A stretch of 64,000 nt of DNA. It comes from Streptomyces olindensis. Its GTDB lineage: Bacteria; Actinomycetota; Actinomycetes; Streptomycetales; Streptomycetaceae. Each line of letters opens with the position of its first letter. The first letter of the stretch is position 1. Positions 15,624 through 22,741 of this stretch are shown here, in pieces. The position numbers and the translations under genes were made by a program. Location of the stretch: contig JJOH01000015.1 of NCBI GenBank assembly GCA_000696115.1, positions 124,001 through 188,000 of the forward strand, read 5' to 3'. The notes beneath the pieces were generated by a model. That model saw nothing but the letters and a program-made list of their open reading frames with translations, did not search any database and was not told the DNA's origin.

Positions 15624-16907
15624 TCACGCCGGCTCGGGCACCCGGCGGTGGCCGGTGAGGACGACGATGCCGCCGATGACGGCCAGACCCATCAGGACGG
15701 TGCCGAAGATGGTCGCCCCGGTGGGCAGGCCCACGGCGTCCATGAGGTAGCCGGTGGACACCGGCAGCAGGCCGGCCGGGATGTAACCGCCCACGTTCAG
15801 CGCTGCATTGGCCTCGGCGAGCCGCTGCGCCGGGACGGTGGAGTTGAGCAGCGACAGGCCGCCGAGCTGGCCCATGCCCTGGCCGGCCCCGGCGAGCAGG
15901 GCGGAGGCGACGAGCAGGGCGACCGACGAGGCGTGCACGGCGGCGATCAGCGCGCCCATGCTGAGGGTGGTGCTGATGGCGCCGGCGGTCAGGATGGTGC
16001 GCCGGCGCAGCTTCTGCACGGCGAACTGGACGCCGGTGGCGGCGAGGAACATGACGAACGCCATGGCCCCGGAGACGATCCGGCTGGTGGTGCCGAGCAG
16101 TTCGGTCAGCAGGGTCGGGCCGAGCGACAGCACGAAGGACGTGGCGGTGATGCCGGGCGCGAACACCGCGATGCCCAGGGCGAGATGGATGCCGTTGCCG
16201 TGCGGCACGCCGGGCACGCGCACCCAGGCGCCCTTGCCGCGGGCGGCGGGGCGGCGTACGGGCATGCGCAGCACGGCGAGGACGGCCGTGGCCAGCAGGA
16301 CGGCCTCGACGACGAAGACGGTCACGGTGGGGGCCGGGAGCGTCTCGGACAGCAGGCCGGCGAGCAGCGGGCCGAGGCCGGCCCCGAAGACCATGGCGCA
16401 GGAGGCCAGTAGTGCGGCGAGCCGCTTGCGCTCCGGGCCCGCCACGTCCGTCACGGCCGCCATGCCGGCGGAGACGACGGCGCCGACGGCGATGCCGGTG
16501 AACAGCCGGGCGATGATCAGCGCGGCGACCGTCGTGGCGGTCGCGAAGATCGCGCAGGCGGCGAGGGCGAGGCCGAGGGCGGGCAGCAGCACGGGCTTGC
16601 GGCCCAGCCGGTCGGAGACGACGCCCGAGACCAGCAGCGAGCCGAGCAGCCCGACGATGTAGAGCGCGAAGACGACGGTCAGGGTGCCCTTGGAGAACCC
16701 GATGTCGCGCTGCCACAGCACGTACAGCGGGGTCGCCGCGTTGGACAGCACGAAGACGGCGGTGACGGGCCACGCCGCCAGCCACACCCACCAGGTGGGC
16801 GTACGGCGCTCGGACCGCGCGGGCGCGGCCGGCTCCGGTGGTGCGGGGGCCGCGGGGCGTTGCTGTGCGTCCACCGCCTCGGCGGACACGGTCTGACTCT
16901 CCGACAT
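15624..16907 (-). CDS. MFS transporter (drug exporter type)
   Basis: Major facilitator permease of 427 residues with about 12 membrane helices. After a Pro/Ala-rich cytoplasmic leader (about 40 residues) comes the first helix WVWLAAWPVTAVFVL. The motif A loop is SGVVSDRLGRKPVL near residue 100, and motif-C-like GAGLGPLLAGLL lies in helix 5. The start ATG at 16907 is close to two tandem operators, and the divergent ArsR-like gene probably controls it. Substrate unknown; exporters of this type usually extrude hydrophobic compounds. Confidence 0.92.
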   Translation of the reverse strand: MSESQTVSAEAVDAQQRPAAPAPPEPAAPARSERRTPTWWVWLAAWPVTAVFVLSNAATPLYVLWQRDIGFSKGTLTVVFALYIVGLLGSLLVSGVVSDRLGRKPVLLPALGLALAACAIFATATTVAALIIARLFTGIAVGAVVSAGMAAVTDVAGPERKRLAALLASCAMVFGAGLGPLLAGLLSETLPAPTVTVFVVEAVLLATAVLAVLRMPVRRPAARGKGAWVRVPGVPHGNGIHLALGIAVFAPGITATSFVLSLGPTLLTELLGTTSRIVSGAMAFVMFLAATGVQFAVQKLRRRTILTAGAISTTLSMGALIAAVHASSVALLVASALLAGAGQGMGQLGGLSLLNSTVPAQRLAEANAALNVGGYIPAGLLPVSTGYLMDAVGLPTGATIFGTVLMGLAVIGGIVVLTGHRRVPEPA

Positions 16908-16930
16908 GGGTGCTCCCTCCGGGCAAGCTC

Positions 16931-16979
16931 AGTACGAGTCCATTCGAACTTAGCATGCAGTACGATTAAACTCGTACAT
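16931..16979. promoter_or_regulatory. Twin operators between MFS and ArsR-like genes
   Basis: Two copies of AGTACGA-N6-TCG(A/T)AC(T/A) lie 28 bases apart: AGTACGA-GTCCAT-TCGAACT at 16931-16950 and AGTACGA-TTAAAC-TCGTACA at 16959-16978. The second has a perfect GTACGA/TCGTAC inverted repeat. They fill the 98-base divergent promoter region, so they are the expected binding sites of the ArsR-like dimer. Confidence 0.75.
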
Positions 16980-17005
16980 AGGATTCGGGTTATAGGGAGT
17001 GGCCT

Positions 17006-17389
17006 ATGTCTGCGACGGTGCGAGAGGCGCCGGTCATCAAGGTGGTGCCGGAGCCGGACGACCTGCCGGAACCGCTGCCCGAGCCGGCGGTGGAGGACCT
17101 GCGGCTGGAGACGGTGCTGGGCGCGCTGAGCGACCCGCTGCGCCTGCGGATCGTGCAGAAACTGCTGCTGGAGTCCGAGGCGTTCGACCACTCCTGCGGC
17201 TGGTTCGGCCTCGACCGCCCCAAGTCCTCCCTCACCCACCACTTCAAGGCCCTGCGCGAGGCCGGCGTCACCCGCCAGCGCCAGTACGGCCTGGAACGCC
17301 GCAGTCACGTCCGGGTCGCCGACCTCGATGCCCGCTTCCCGGGCCTGCTTGGCCTGGTGGCGGCGTGGACCCCGCCGGACACGGCCTGA
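17006..17389 (+). CDS. ArsR-like winged-HTH repressor
   Basis: Small regulator of 127 residues. After an acidic Pro/Glu-rich N-terminus, residues about 35-105 form an ArsR-type winged helix (LGALSDPLRLRIVQKLLL, then GLDRPKSSLTHHFKALREAGV and the wing QRQYGLERRSHV). The sole Cys (DHSCGWF) does not form a metal-binding pair, so it more likely senses an organic ligand. Divergent from the MFS gene with two shared operators, it is the probable repressor of that exporter. ATG 17006 follows AGGGAG. Confidence 0.9.
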   Translation: MSATVREAPVIKVVPEPDDLPEPLPEPAVEDLRLETVLGALSDPLRLRIVQKLLLESEAFDHSCGWFGLDRPKSSLTHHFKALREAGVTRQRQYGLERRSHVRVADLDARFPGLLGLVAAWTPPDTA

Positions 17390-17390
17390 A

Positions 17391-17413
17391 CGGACGCCCG
17401 CACCCGGCGTCCG
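17391..17413. terminator. Hairpin after the ArsR-like gene
   Basis: CGGACGCC at 17391-17398 pairs with GGCGTCCG at 17406-17413 across a 7-base loop, two bases past the stop codon. It is a probable terminator separating this gene from the histidine kinase. Confidence 0.55.
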
Positions 17414-17498
17414 CGTTCCGCCGGGTCGCCGGGTCGCCGGGGGCGCGTCCCTTACGGTTCCGTTGTCAGCCGGCACGGGACGGGGGTCGTGAGTCGCC

Positions 17499-18695
17499 AT
17501 GGGCGTACGCGGGGGGCCGTGGGAGTGGTGGGAGCGGGGACGGGCCCTTGCGGCGGCCAATCCGCTCCTGAGTGACATCGGCGTCGCGCTGCTCGTCCAG
17601 GGCGCGATGACCATGCCGTTCCTCGTGCCGCGCGCACCCGGGGCACCGCCCGCGACCTGGGCGGCGTACGGGCTGAGCACCCTCACCGTGCTGCCCCTGG
17701 TGTGGCGGCGGCGCGCCCCCGTGGCCGTGCTGTTCGCGGTGCTGGCCACCACCGCGCTGTACCGGCTGACCTTGGACGGGCCCGGGCAGCCGCTGCCGTA
17801 CACCGGACTCGTGGTCGTGTACACGATTGCCGCGCTGTCGCCCCCGCGCAGGCGGCTCCTCGCCGCGCTGGTCATGGTCGTCGCGGTGCCCGTGGGCGTG
17901 TGGCTGAACACGCGGTCCGCGCGGGAACTGACCTTCTCCTTCTTCGTCCTGGTCGCCGCCTACGTCTTCGGGCGGCTGACCGACGCCCGCCGGCGCGCGC
18001 ACCGGGTCGAGGCCGAGCGGGCCGCCGCGCGGGAACGGGCCCGGATCGCGCGGGAGATGCACGACATCCTCTCCCACGCGGTGAGCCTGATGATCGTGCA
18101 GGCGGAGGCCGGTCCGGTCGCGGTGCGGGTCGCGCCGGAGCGGGCCGAGGCCGCCTTCGACGCGATCTCCGCCACCGGACGGGACGCCATGGCCCAGCTG
18201 CGCCGGATGCTGGGGGTGCTGCGCGACGGGGACGAGCCCGGCGGCTCCCCGCGCGCCCCGCAGCCCGGGCTCGGCGAACTGCCCGCCCTCCTCGACCGGG
18301 TGCGGGACAGCGGTCTCGCCGTCGGGTACGGGACGACGGGCCGCGCCCGGCCGGTGCCGGACGCGGTCGCCGCCACCGTCTTCCGGGTGGTCCAGGAGGC
18401 GCTGACGAACACCGTTCGGCACGCCGCCGCCCGTACCGTGTCCGTTCAACTGGACTACAGAGAAGATGAGTTGGAGGTCCGGGTGACGGATGACGGGCGC
18501 GGGCCGCGCCCCGCGCCCGGTGCCGGCGGGCACGGGCTGGTCGGTGTCCGGGAGCGGGCGGCGGCCCACGGCGGCAGCGCGGTCGCCGGGCCGGGACCGG
18601 ACGGGCGCGGGTTCGAGGTGCGGGTACGGATTCCCGTACCGGCCTTCGCGGAGCACCGGCAGCCGGCCCCGCGCGCGGTGGAGGCGGGGTCGTGA
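17499..18695 (+). CDS. DesK/NarL-type sensor histidine kinase
   Basis: A 398-residue sensor kinase with about four to five membrane helices in residues 20-165 and almost no extracellular loop, so it likely senses a membrane or intramembrane signal. The dimer domain HisKA_3 carries the phospho-acceptor in REMHDILSHAVSLMIVQ. The ATPase domain has VVQEALTNTVRHA (N box), TDDGRGP (G1) and GHGLVGVRERAAAHGG (G2). Start ATG 17499. Its TGA overlaps the response regulator GTG as GTGA, so the two are co-translated and form a cognate pair. The stimulus is unknown. Confidence 0.93.
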   Translation: MGVRGGPWEWWERGRALAAANPLLSDIGVALLVQGAMTMPFLVPRAPGAPPATWAAYGLSTLTVLPLVWRRRAPVAVLFAVLATTALYRLTLDGPGQPLPYTGLVVVYTIAALSPPRRRLLAALVMVVAVPVGVWLNTRSARELTFSFFVLVAAYVFGRLTDARRRAHRVEAERAAARERARIAREMHDILSHAVSLMIVQAEAGPVAVRVAPERAEAAFDAISATGRDAMAQLRRMLGVLRDGDEPGGSPRAPQPGLGELPALLDRVRDSGLAVGYGTTGRARPVPDAVAATVFRVVQEALTNTVRHAAARTVSVQLDYREDELEVRVTDDGRGPRPAPGAGGHGLVGVRERAAAHGGSAVAGPGPDGRGFEVRVRIPVPAFAEHRQPAPRAVEAGS

Positions 18696-19363
18696 CGATC
18701 CGGGTCGTGGTGGCGGACGACCAGGAGCTGGTGCGCAGCGGCTTCGCGCTGATCCTGGACGTCCAGCCGGACATCGAGGTCGTCGCGGAGGCGGGCGACG
18801 GGGCGGCGGCGGTCGACGCGGTGCGGCGGCACGCGCCGGACGTGGCGCTCCTCGACATCCGGATGCCGCGCCTGGACGGGATCGAGGCCTGCCGTGCGAT
18901 CGGCGCGGCGGGCGACTGCCGGACGGTGATGCTGACGACGTTCGACTCCGACGAGTACGTCTACGAGGCCCTGCACGCGGGCGCGAGCGGCTTCCTGCTG
19001 AAGGACGTCCGGCGGGACGACCTGGTGCACGCGGTGCGGGTCGTCGCCCGGGGCGACTCGCTGCTCGCGCCGTCCGTGGCCCGGCGCCTGGTGGAGCAGT
19101 ACACCCGGCCCGCCGCCGCCCGCCCGCGCCGGCCCGACCCCCGCCTGGACGTGCTGACCGCACGGGAGAGGCAGACGCTGCTGCTGCTCGCGCGCGGCCT
19201 GTCCAACGCCGAGATCGCCGCCGAGCTGGTGGTCAGCGACCACACGGTCAAGACGCACGTCGGCAACGTCCTCGCGAAGCTGGGCCTGCGGGACCGCATC
19301 CAGGCCGTGATCTGCGCGTACGAGACGGGCCTGGTCACGGCCGGGGATCCCCCGCCCGGGTGA
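18692..19363 (+). CDS. NarL-type response regulator
   Basis: A 223-residue regulator with a receiver domain (acidic pair in VVADDQELVR, phospho-acceptor Asp in VALLDIRMP near residue 54, Thr in VMLTTFD and Lys in FLLKD). A LuxR/NarL HTH follows at about 150-210 (LTARERQTLLLLARGLSN and VSDHTVKTHVGNVLAKL). GTG at 18692 overlaps the kinase stop. All phosphorylation residues are present, so it should be controlled by the kinase upstream. Targets unknown. Confidence 0.94.
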   Translation: MTIRVVVADDQELVRSGFALILDVQPDIEVVAEAGDGAAAVDAVRRHAPDVALLDIRMPRLDGIEACRAIGAAGDCRTVMLTTFDSDEYVYEALHAGASGFLLKDVRRDDLVHAVRVVARGDSLLAPSVARRLVEQYTRPAAARPRRPDPRLDVLTARERQTLLLLARGLSNAEIAAELVVSDHTVKTHVGNVLAKLGLRDRIQAVICAYETGLVTAGDPPPG

Positions 19364-19500
19364 GCGGCCCGGGCCGTTGCCTCCCCCGCACCGGCGAGGA
19401 ACCGGCCGGCCGGAACCGCCCGCGGGGGCGATCCGCGTGCCGTCCCCGGTCCGGAGGATGGAGCCGTCCACAACGACGCCTGCCGCCCCTGGAGTTGACC

Positions 19501-20661
19501 ATGAAGGCCCGTACCTGCCTGCTCGTCGCCGCGCTCGTCGCAGGGGTGACGGCGGGCCCGTCCGCGCTGCCGGCCGCCGCCTCGGCCCCGGCCGCGTCGT
19601 CCGCCGCGCAGTCCCCGAACCCGGCCCTCGACGCCGCCCTCGCCGGGCTCCCCCACGCCGACGCGACGGCGGCACTCGTGCGGGTCGGGGGCAAGGACGG
19701 CGTCTGGCGGGGCAGTTCGGGCGTGCACGACCTGCGGACCGGCCGCCCGGCCGATCCGGCCGGCCGCTTCCGCGCCGGGTCCGTCACCAAGGTCTTCACC
19801 GCGGCGGTCGCCCTGCAACTGGCCGCCGAAGGCCGGCTGGACCTCGACCGCAGCGCCCGCTCGTACCTGCCGGAGCTGATCCCGGCCTCGTACGGGACCG
19901 TGACCGTCCGGCAGCTCCTCGACCACACGCACGGCATCCCCGCGCCGGACCTCCCCGGGACCACCGTCGAGGAGTGGTACGCGAACCGCTTCCAGGTCCA
20001 CGACACCCGCGACCTGGTCCGCTCGGCGACGTCGAAGAAGCCCGAGTTCGCGCCGGGCACGCGGCAGCACTACCTCAACATCGGCTACCAGATCACCGGC
20101 CTCGTCATCGAGCGCGTCACCGGCGACACCTACGAACGCCAGGTCGCCCGCCGGGTGCTGAGGCCGCTGGGGCTGCGCGACACGTACTACCCGGGCACGA
20201 ACCCGCGCATCGTCTGGCCGCACAACCACGGCTACCAGCGGATGCGGCTGGACGACGGGACGCTCGGGCTGCGCGACGTGTCCGTGTGGGGAGCGACGGA
20301 CGCGTGGGCGGCCGGGGACCTCGTCTCCACGACGGCGGACCTGGAGCGGTTCACGCACGCCCTGTTCGGGGGGCGCCTCGTACGCGGGTCGCTGCTGGAG
20401 GAGATGTTCACCCTGCCGAAGGTGACCGACTTCCGGAGCGGCGAGCCGGCCGCCCACTCCGTCGGCCTCTCCATGAAGGTGCTGGGCGGGCGCGAGGTCT
20501 GGGGCAAGACGGGCGGGCGCTGGGGGTACAACACGGCCGTCGCCGCCACCCGGGACGGCGCGCGCACGCTCGTGTACAGCGTCAACTCCACGGACGCCAA
20601 GGGCCGGGACATGAACGAGGTGGCGGAGGACATCATGGTGGCGGTGTACGGCCGGCCGTAG
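19501..20661 (+). CDS. Secreted serine beta-lactamase-like hydrolase
   Basis: Exported penicillin-recognising hydrolase (class C beta-lactamase/D-Ala-D-Ala peptidase fold) of 386 residues. The ATG at 19501, after CTGGAG, begins a signal peptide with cleavage near LPAAASA. Catalytic motifs: SVTK (Ser-x-x-Lys) near residue 99, YLN (Tyr-x-Asn) in QHYLNIGYQ, and a third motif probably in WGKTGGRWG. HTHGIP is the typical family block after the first motif. Probable roles are wall peptide trimming or esterase activity. An upstream open frame overlapping the response regulator is a shadow. Confidence 0.92.
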   Translation: MKARTCLLVAALVAGVTAGPSALPAAASAPAASSAAQSPNPALDAALAGLPHADATAALVRVGGKDGVWRGSSGVHDLRTGRPADPAGRFRAGSVTKVFTAAVALQLAAEGRLDLDRSARSYLPELIPASYGTVTVRQLLDHTHGIPAPDLPGTTVEEWYANRFQVHDTRDLVRSATSKKPEFAPGTRQHYLNIGYQITGLVIERVTGDTYERQVARRVLRPLGLRDTYYPGTNPRIVWPHNHGYQRMRLDDGTLGLRDVSVWGATDAWAAGDLVSTTADLERFTHALFGGRLVRGSLLEEMFTLPKVTDFRSGEPAAHSVGLSMKVLGGREVWGKTGGRWGYNTAVAATRDGARTLVYSVNSTDAKGRDMNEVAEDIMVAVYGRP

Positions 20662-20723
20662 CCCCCGCCGTGCCCCAGTGGGCCGCACCCCCGTTCCTGC
20701 CCCAGCGGTCCGCAGCCCCGCCC

Positions 20724-21401
20724 TCACGCCGAGGGCGTCGCCCGGACCAGGCCCGTCTGGTAGGCGATGACGACCAGTTGGGCCCGGTCCCGGGCGCCCA
20801 GCTTGGTCATGGCCCGGTGGATGTGGGTGCGTACGGTCAGCGGGCTGAGCGTGAGGTCCTCGGCGATCTCGGTGTTGGAGCGCCCCTCCGCCGCCAGGGC
20901 CATCACCTCCCGCTCCCGGACCGTGAGGTCGGCGAGGCGCTCCGGCGGCGCCAGGTGCGTGCCGGGGGCCGGTGCCGTGAGGAAGCGGCTGATGAGGGAG
21001 CGGGTGGCGACGGGCGAGAGGAGGGCCTCGCCCGAGGCCACGGTGCGCAGGCCGGTCAGCAGGGTGTCCGCGGTGACGTCCTTGCCGAGGAACCCGCTGG
21101 CGCCGGCGCGCAGGGCCTGGGCGACGTAGTCCTCGGTCTCGAACGTGGTCAGGATCAGCACGCGGGTGGCGGACAGCTCCGGGTCGGCGCACAGCGTGGA
21201 GGTGGCGGTCAGGCCGTCGGTGCCGGGCATGCGGATGTCCATGAGGACGATGTCCGGGCGGTGGGTCCGGGTCAGCTCCACCGCCTCCGCGCCGTCGGAG
21301 GCCTCGGCGACCACCTCCATGTCCGCGCAGGAGTCGATGAGGATCCGGAACGTGGCCCGCAGCAGGGCCTGGTCGTCGGCGAGCAGCACCCGGATGCTCA
21401 T
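20724..21401 (-). CDS. NarL-type response regulator
   Basis: A 225-residue response regulator with receiver motifs LLADDQALLR, IVLMDIRMPG (phospho-Asp), LILTTFE and FLGKD. The output is a LuxR-type HTH (LTVREREVMALAAEGRSN, LSPLTVRTHIHRAMTKL). ATG at 21401 overlaps the kinase stop (ATGA), so expression is coupled. It sits in a set with the kinase and an MMPL transporter upstream on the same strand. It is embedded in a much longer open frame that is not coding. Confidence 0.94.
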   Translation of the reverse strand: MSIRVLLADDQALLRATFRILIDSCADMEVVAEASDGAEAVELTRTHRPDIVLMDIRMPGTDGLTATSTLCADPELSATRVLILTTFETEDYVAQALRAGASGFLGKDVTADTLLTGLRTVASGEALLSPVATRSLISRFLTAPAPGTHLAPPERLADLTVREREVMALAAEGRSNTEIAEDLTLSPLTVRTHIHRAMTKLGARDRAQLVVIAYQTGLVRATPSA

Positions 21402-22633
21402 GGTGTCGTTCCTTCCGCGAGGTGGGTGGCGGGTTGCAGCGGCAGCGCGGTGGTGACCTCGAAGCCGCCCTGGGGGCGGGGGCCCGCGCACAGCTCGCCG
21501 CCGATGGACTGGGCCCGTTCGCGCATGCCCATGACGCCGAAGCCGCGGCCCGGGGCGGCCTCGGGCCTGCTGGGGCCGTCGTTGGTGACCGTGAGCAGCA
21601 GTCGGGAGCCGGTGTACTCCAGGCGCACGTGGGCGGACTCGGCGGCGGCGTGCTTGCTGACGTTGGTCAGGGCCTCCTGCACGATCCGGTACGCGGTCAG
21701 GTCGACGCCGGGCGACAGCGGCTGCCGCTCGCCCTCCGTGGTGACGGTGACCGCCAGGCCCGCCGACTCGCACGCCGACACCAGCTCGGGCAGCCGGGCG
21801 AGGCCGGGTGACGGTTCCAGCGGCGGCGCGCCGGGGGCGTCGTCGTCCTGGCGCAGCAGGCCCAGCGCGGCCTTCAGCTCCCGCAGCGCGGAGGACGTGG
21901 TCCCGGTCAGGTCGGTGAGGATCTTCTTGGTCTGCTCGGGGTTGGTGAGGGCCAGGTGGGCGGCCGTGCCGGCCTGGGCGTTGGCCAGGGCCATGTGGTG
22001 GGCCACCACGTCGTGGAGCTCCCGGGCGATGCGCACCCGTTCCTCGGTGACGCGCAGCCGGGCCTCCTCCTCGCGGGTCCGCTCGGCGTGCTCGGCCCGG
22101 GCCTGCATCGACTGGAGGTAGGCGCGCCGCACCTGGGTTCCCCGGCCGGCGGCGAGGGGCAGCATCAGCCAGAAGAACGGGCCGATCGTCCTGAGCAGCA
22201 GGGACAGGTGGTTCATGGAGTCGGCGAAGACGGCCGCGACCGTCACCGCCAGCATCGTGGTGAGGCCGTAGACGCGGGTGGTGCGGCGGTCGGTGAGCGT
22301 GGCCAGCCAGTACAGCGCCGCCATGATCGGCGCCAGCAGCAGGGGCGTGACCAGGTAGCCGGCCTTGACCGCGGCGACGGTGCAGAGCGCGGTGACGACG
22401 ACGCCGGTGCGGGGGTGCGTGCGGTGCTTGAGCAGGGAGAGGCAGGAGATGCCCATGAGGACCGTGGCGGTCTTGTCCTGGTCGGGCGGGTCCGCGTTGG
22501 GCAGGGTGAGCGAACCGCCGAGCGTCGCGCAGCCCATCAGGGCCAGGACCATGATCAGGTCGACAAGGAAGGCGTGGCGGTCGGTGAACTCCTCCAGGCG
22601 ATCGGCGTAGCGCCGCTCCGGGGTGAGGGACAT
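21398..22633 (-). CDS. DesK/NarL-type sensor histidine kinase
   Basis: A 411-residue kinase starting at the ATG at 22633 (GGAGAA just upstream; an earlier in-frame ATG at 22663 lacks one). About five membrane helices occupy residues 25-170. HisKA_3 has RIARELHDVVAHHMALANAQAG with the phospho-acceptor His. The ATPase domain has VQEALTNVSKHA, TNDGPSR and GFGVMGMRERAQSIGG. It is co-translated with the response regulator. The pair probably governs the neighbouring MMPL gene, by analogy with many such clusters; that is inference. Confidence 0.92.
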   Translation of the reverse strand: MSLTPERRYADRLEEFTDRHAFLVDLIMVLALMGCATLGGSLTLPNADPPDQDKTATVLMGISCLSLLKHRTHPRTGVVVTALCTVAAVKAGYLVTPLLLAPIMAALYWLATLTDRRTTRVYGLTTMLAVTVAAVFADSMNHLSLLLRTIGPFFWLMLPLAAGRGTQVRRAYLQSMQARAEHAERTREEEARLRVTEERVRIARELHDVVAHHMALANAQAGTAAHLALTNPEQTKKILTDLTGTTSSALRELKAALGLLRQDDDAPGAPPLEPSPGLARLPELVSACESAGLAVTVTTEGERQPLSPGVDLTAYRIVQEALTNVSKHAAAESAHVRLEYTGSRLLLTVTNDGPSRPEAAPGRGFGVMGMRERAQSIGGELCAGPRPQGGFEVTTALPLQPATHLAEGTTP

Positions 22634-22693
22634 GGGGTTCTCCGGGTCGATGGCTGGGTCCATCGTGGTCGACGTCGGGTCGGAACGCCCGAG

Positions 22694-22725
22694 GGGCCGC
22701 CCGTGTCCTTCGCCACGGGCGGCCC
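22694..22725. terminator. Hairpin after the MMPL gene
   Basis: A 12-bp perfect stem (22694-22705 with 22714-22725) with an 8-base loop lies 17 bases past the MMPL stop and 60 bases before the kinase start. It suggests the MMPL message ends here, at least in part, and that the kinase-regulator pair has its own promoter. Confidence 0.65.
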
Positions 22726-22741
22726 TGGGGGTGGGGGTTCC

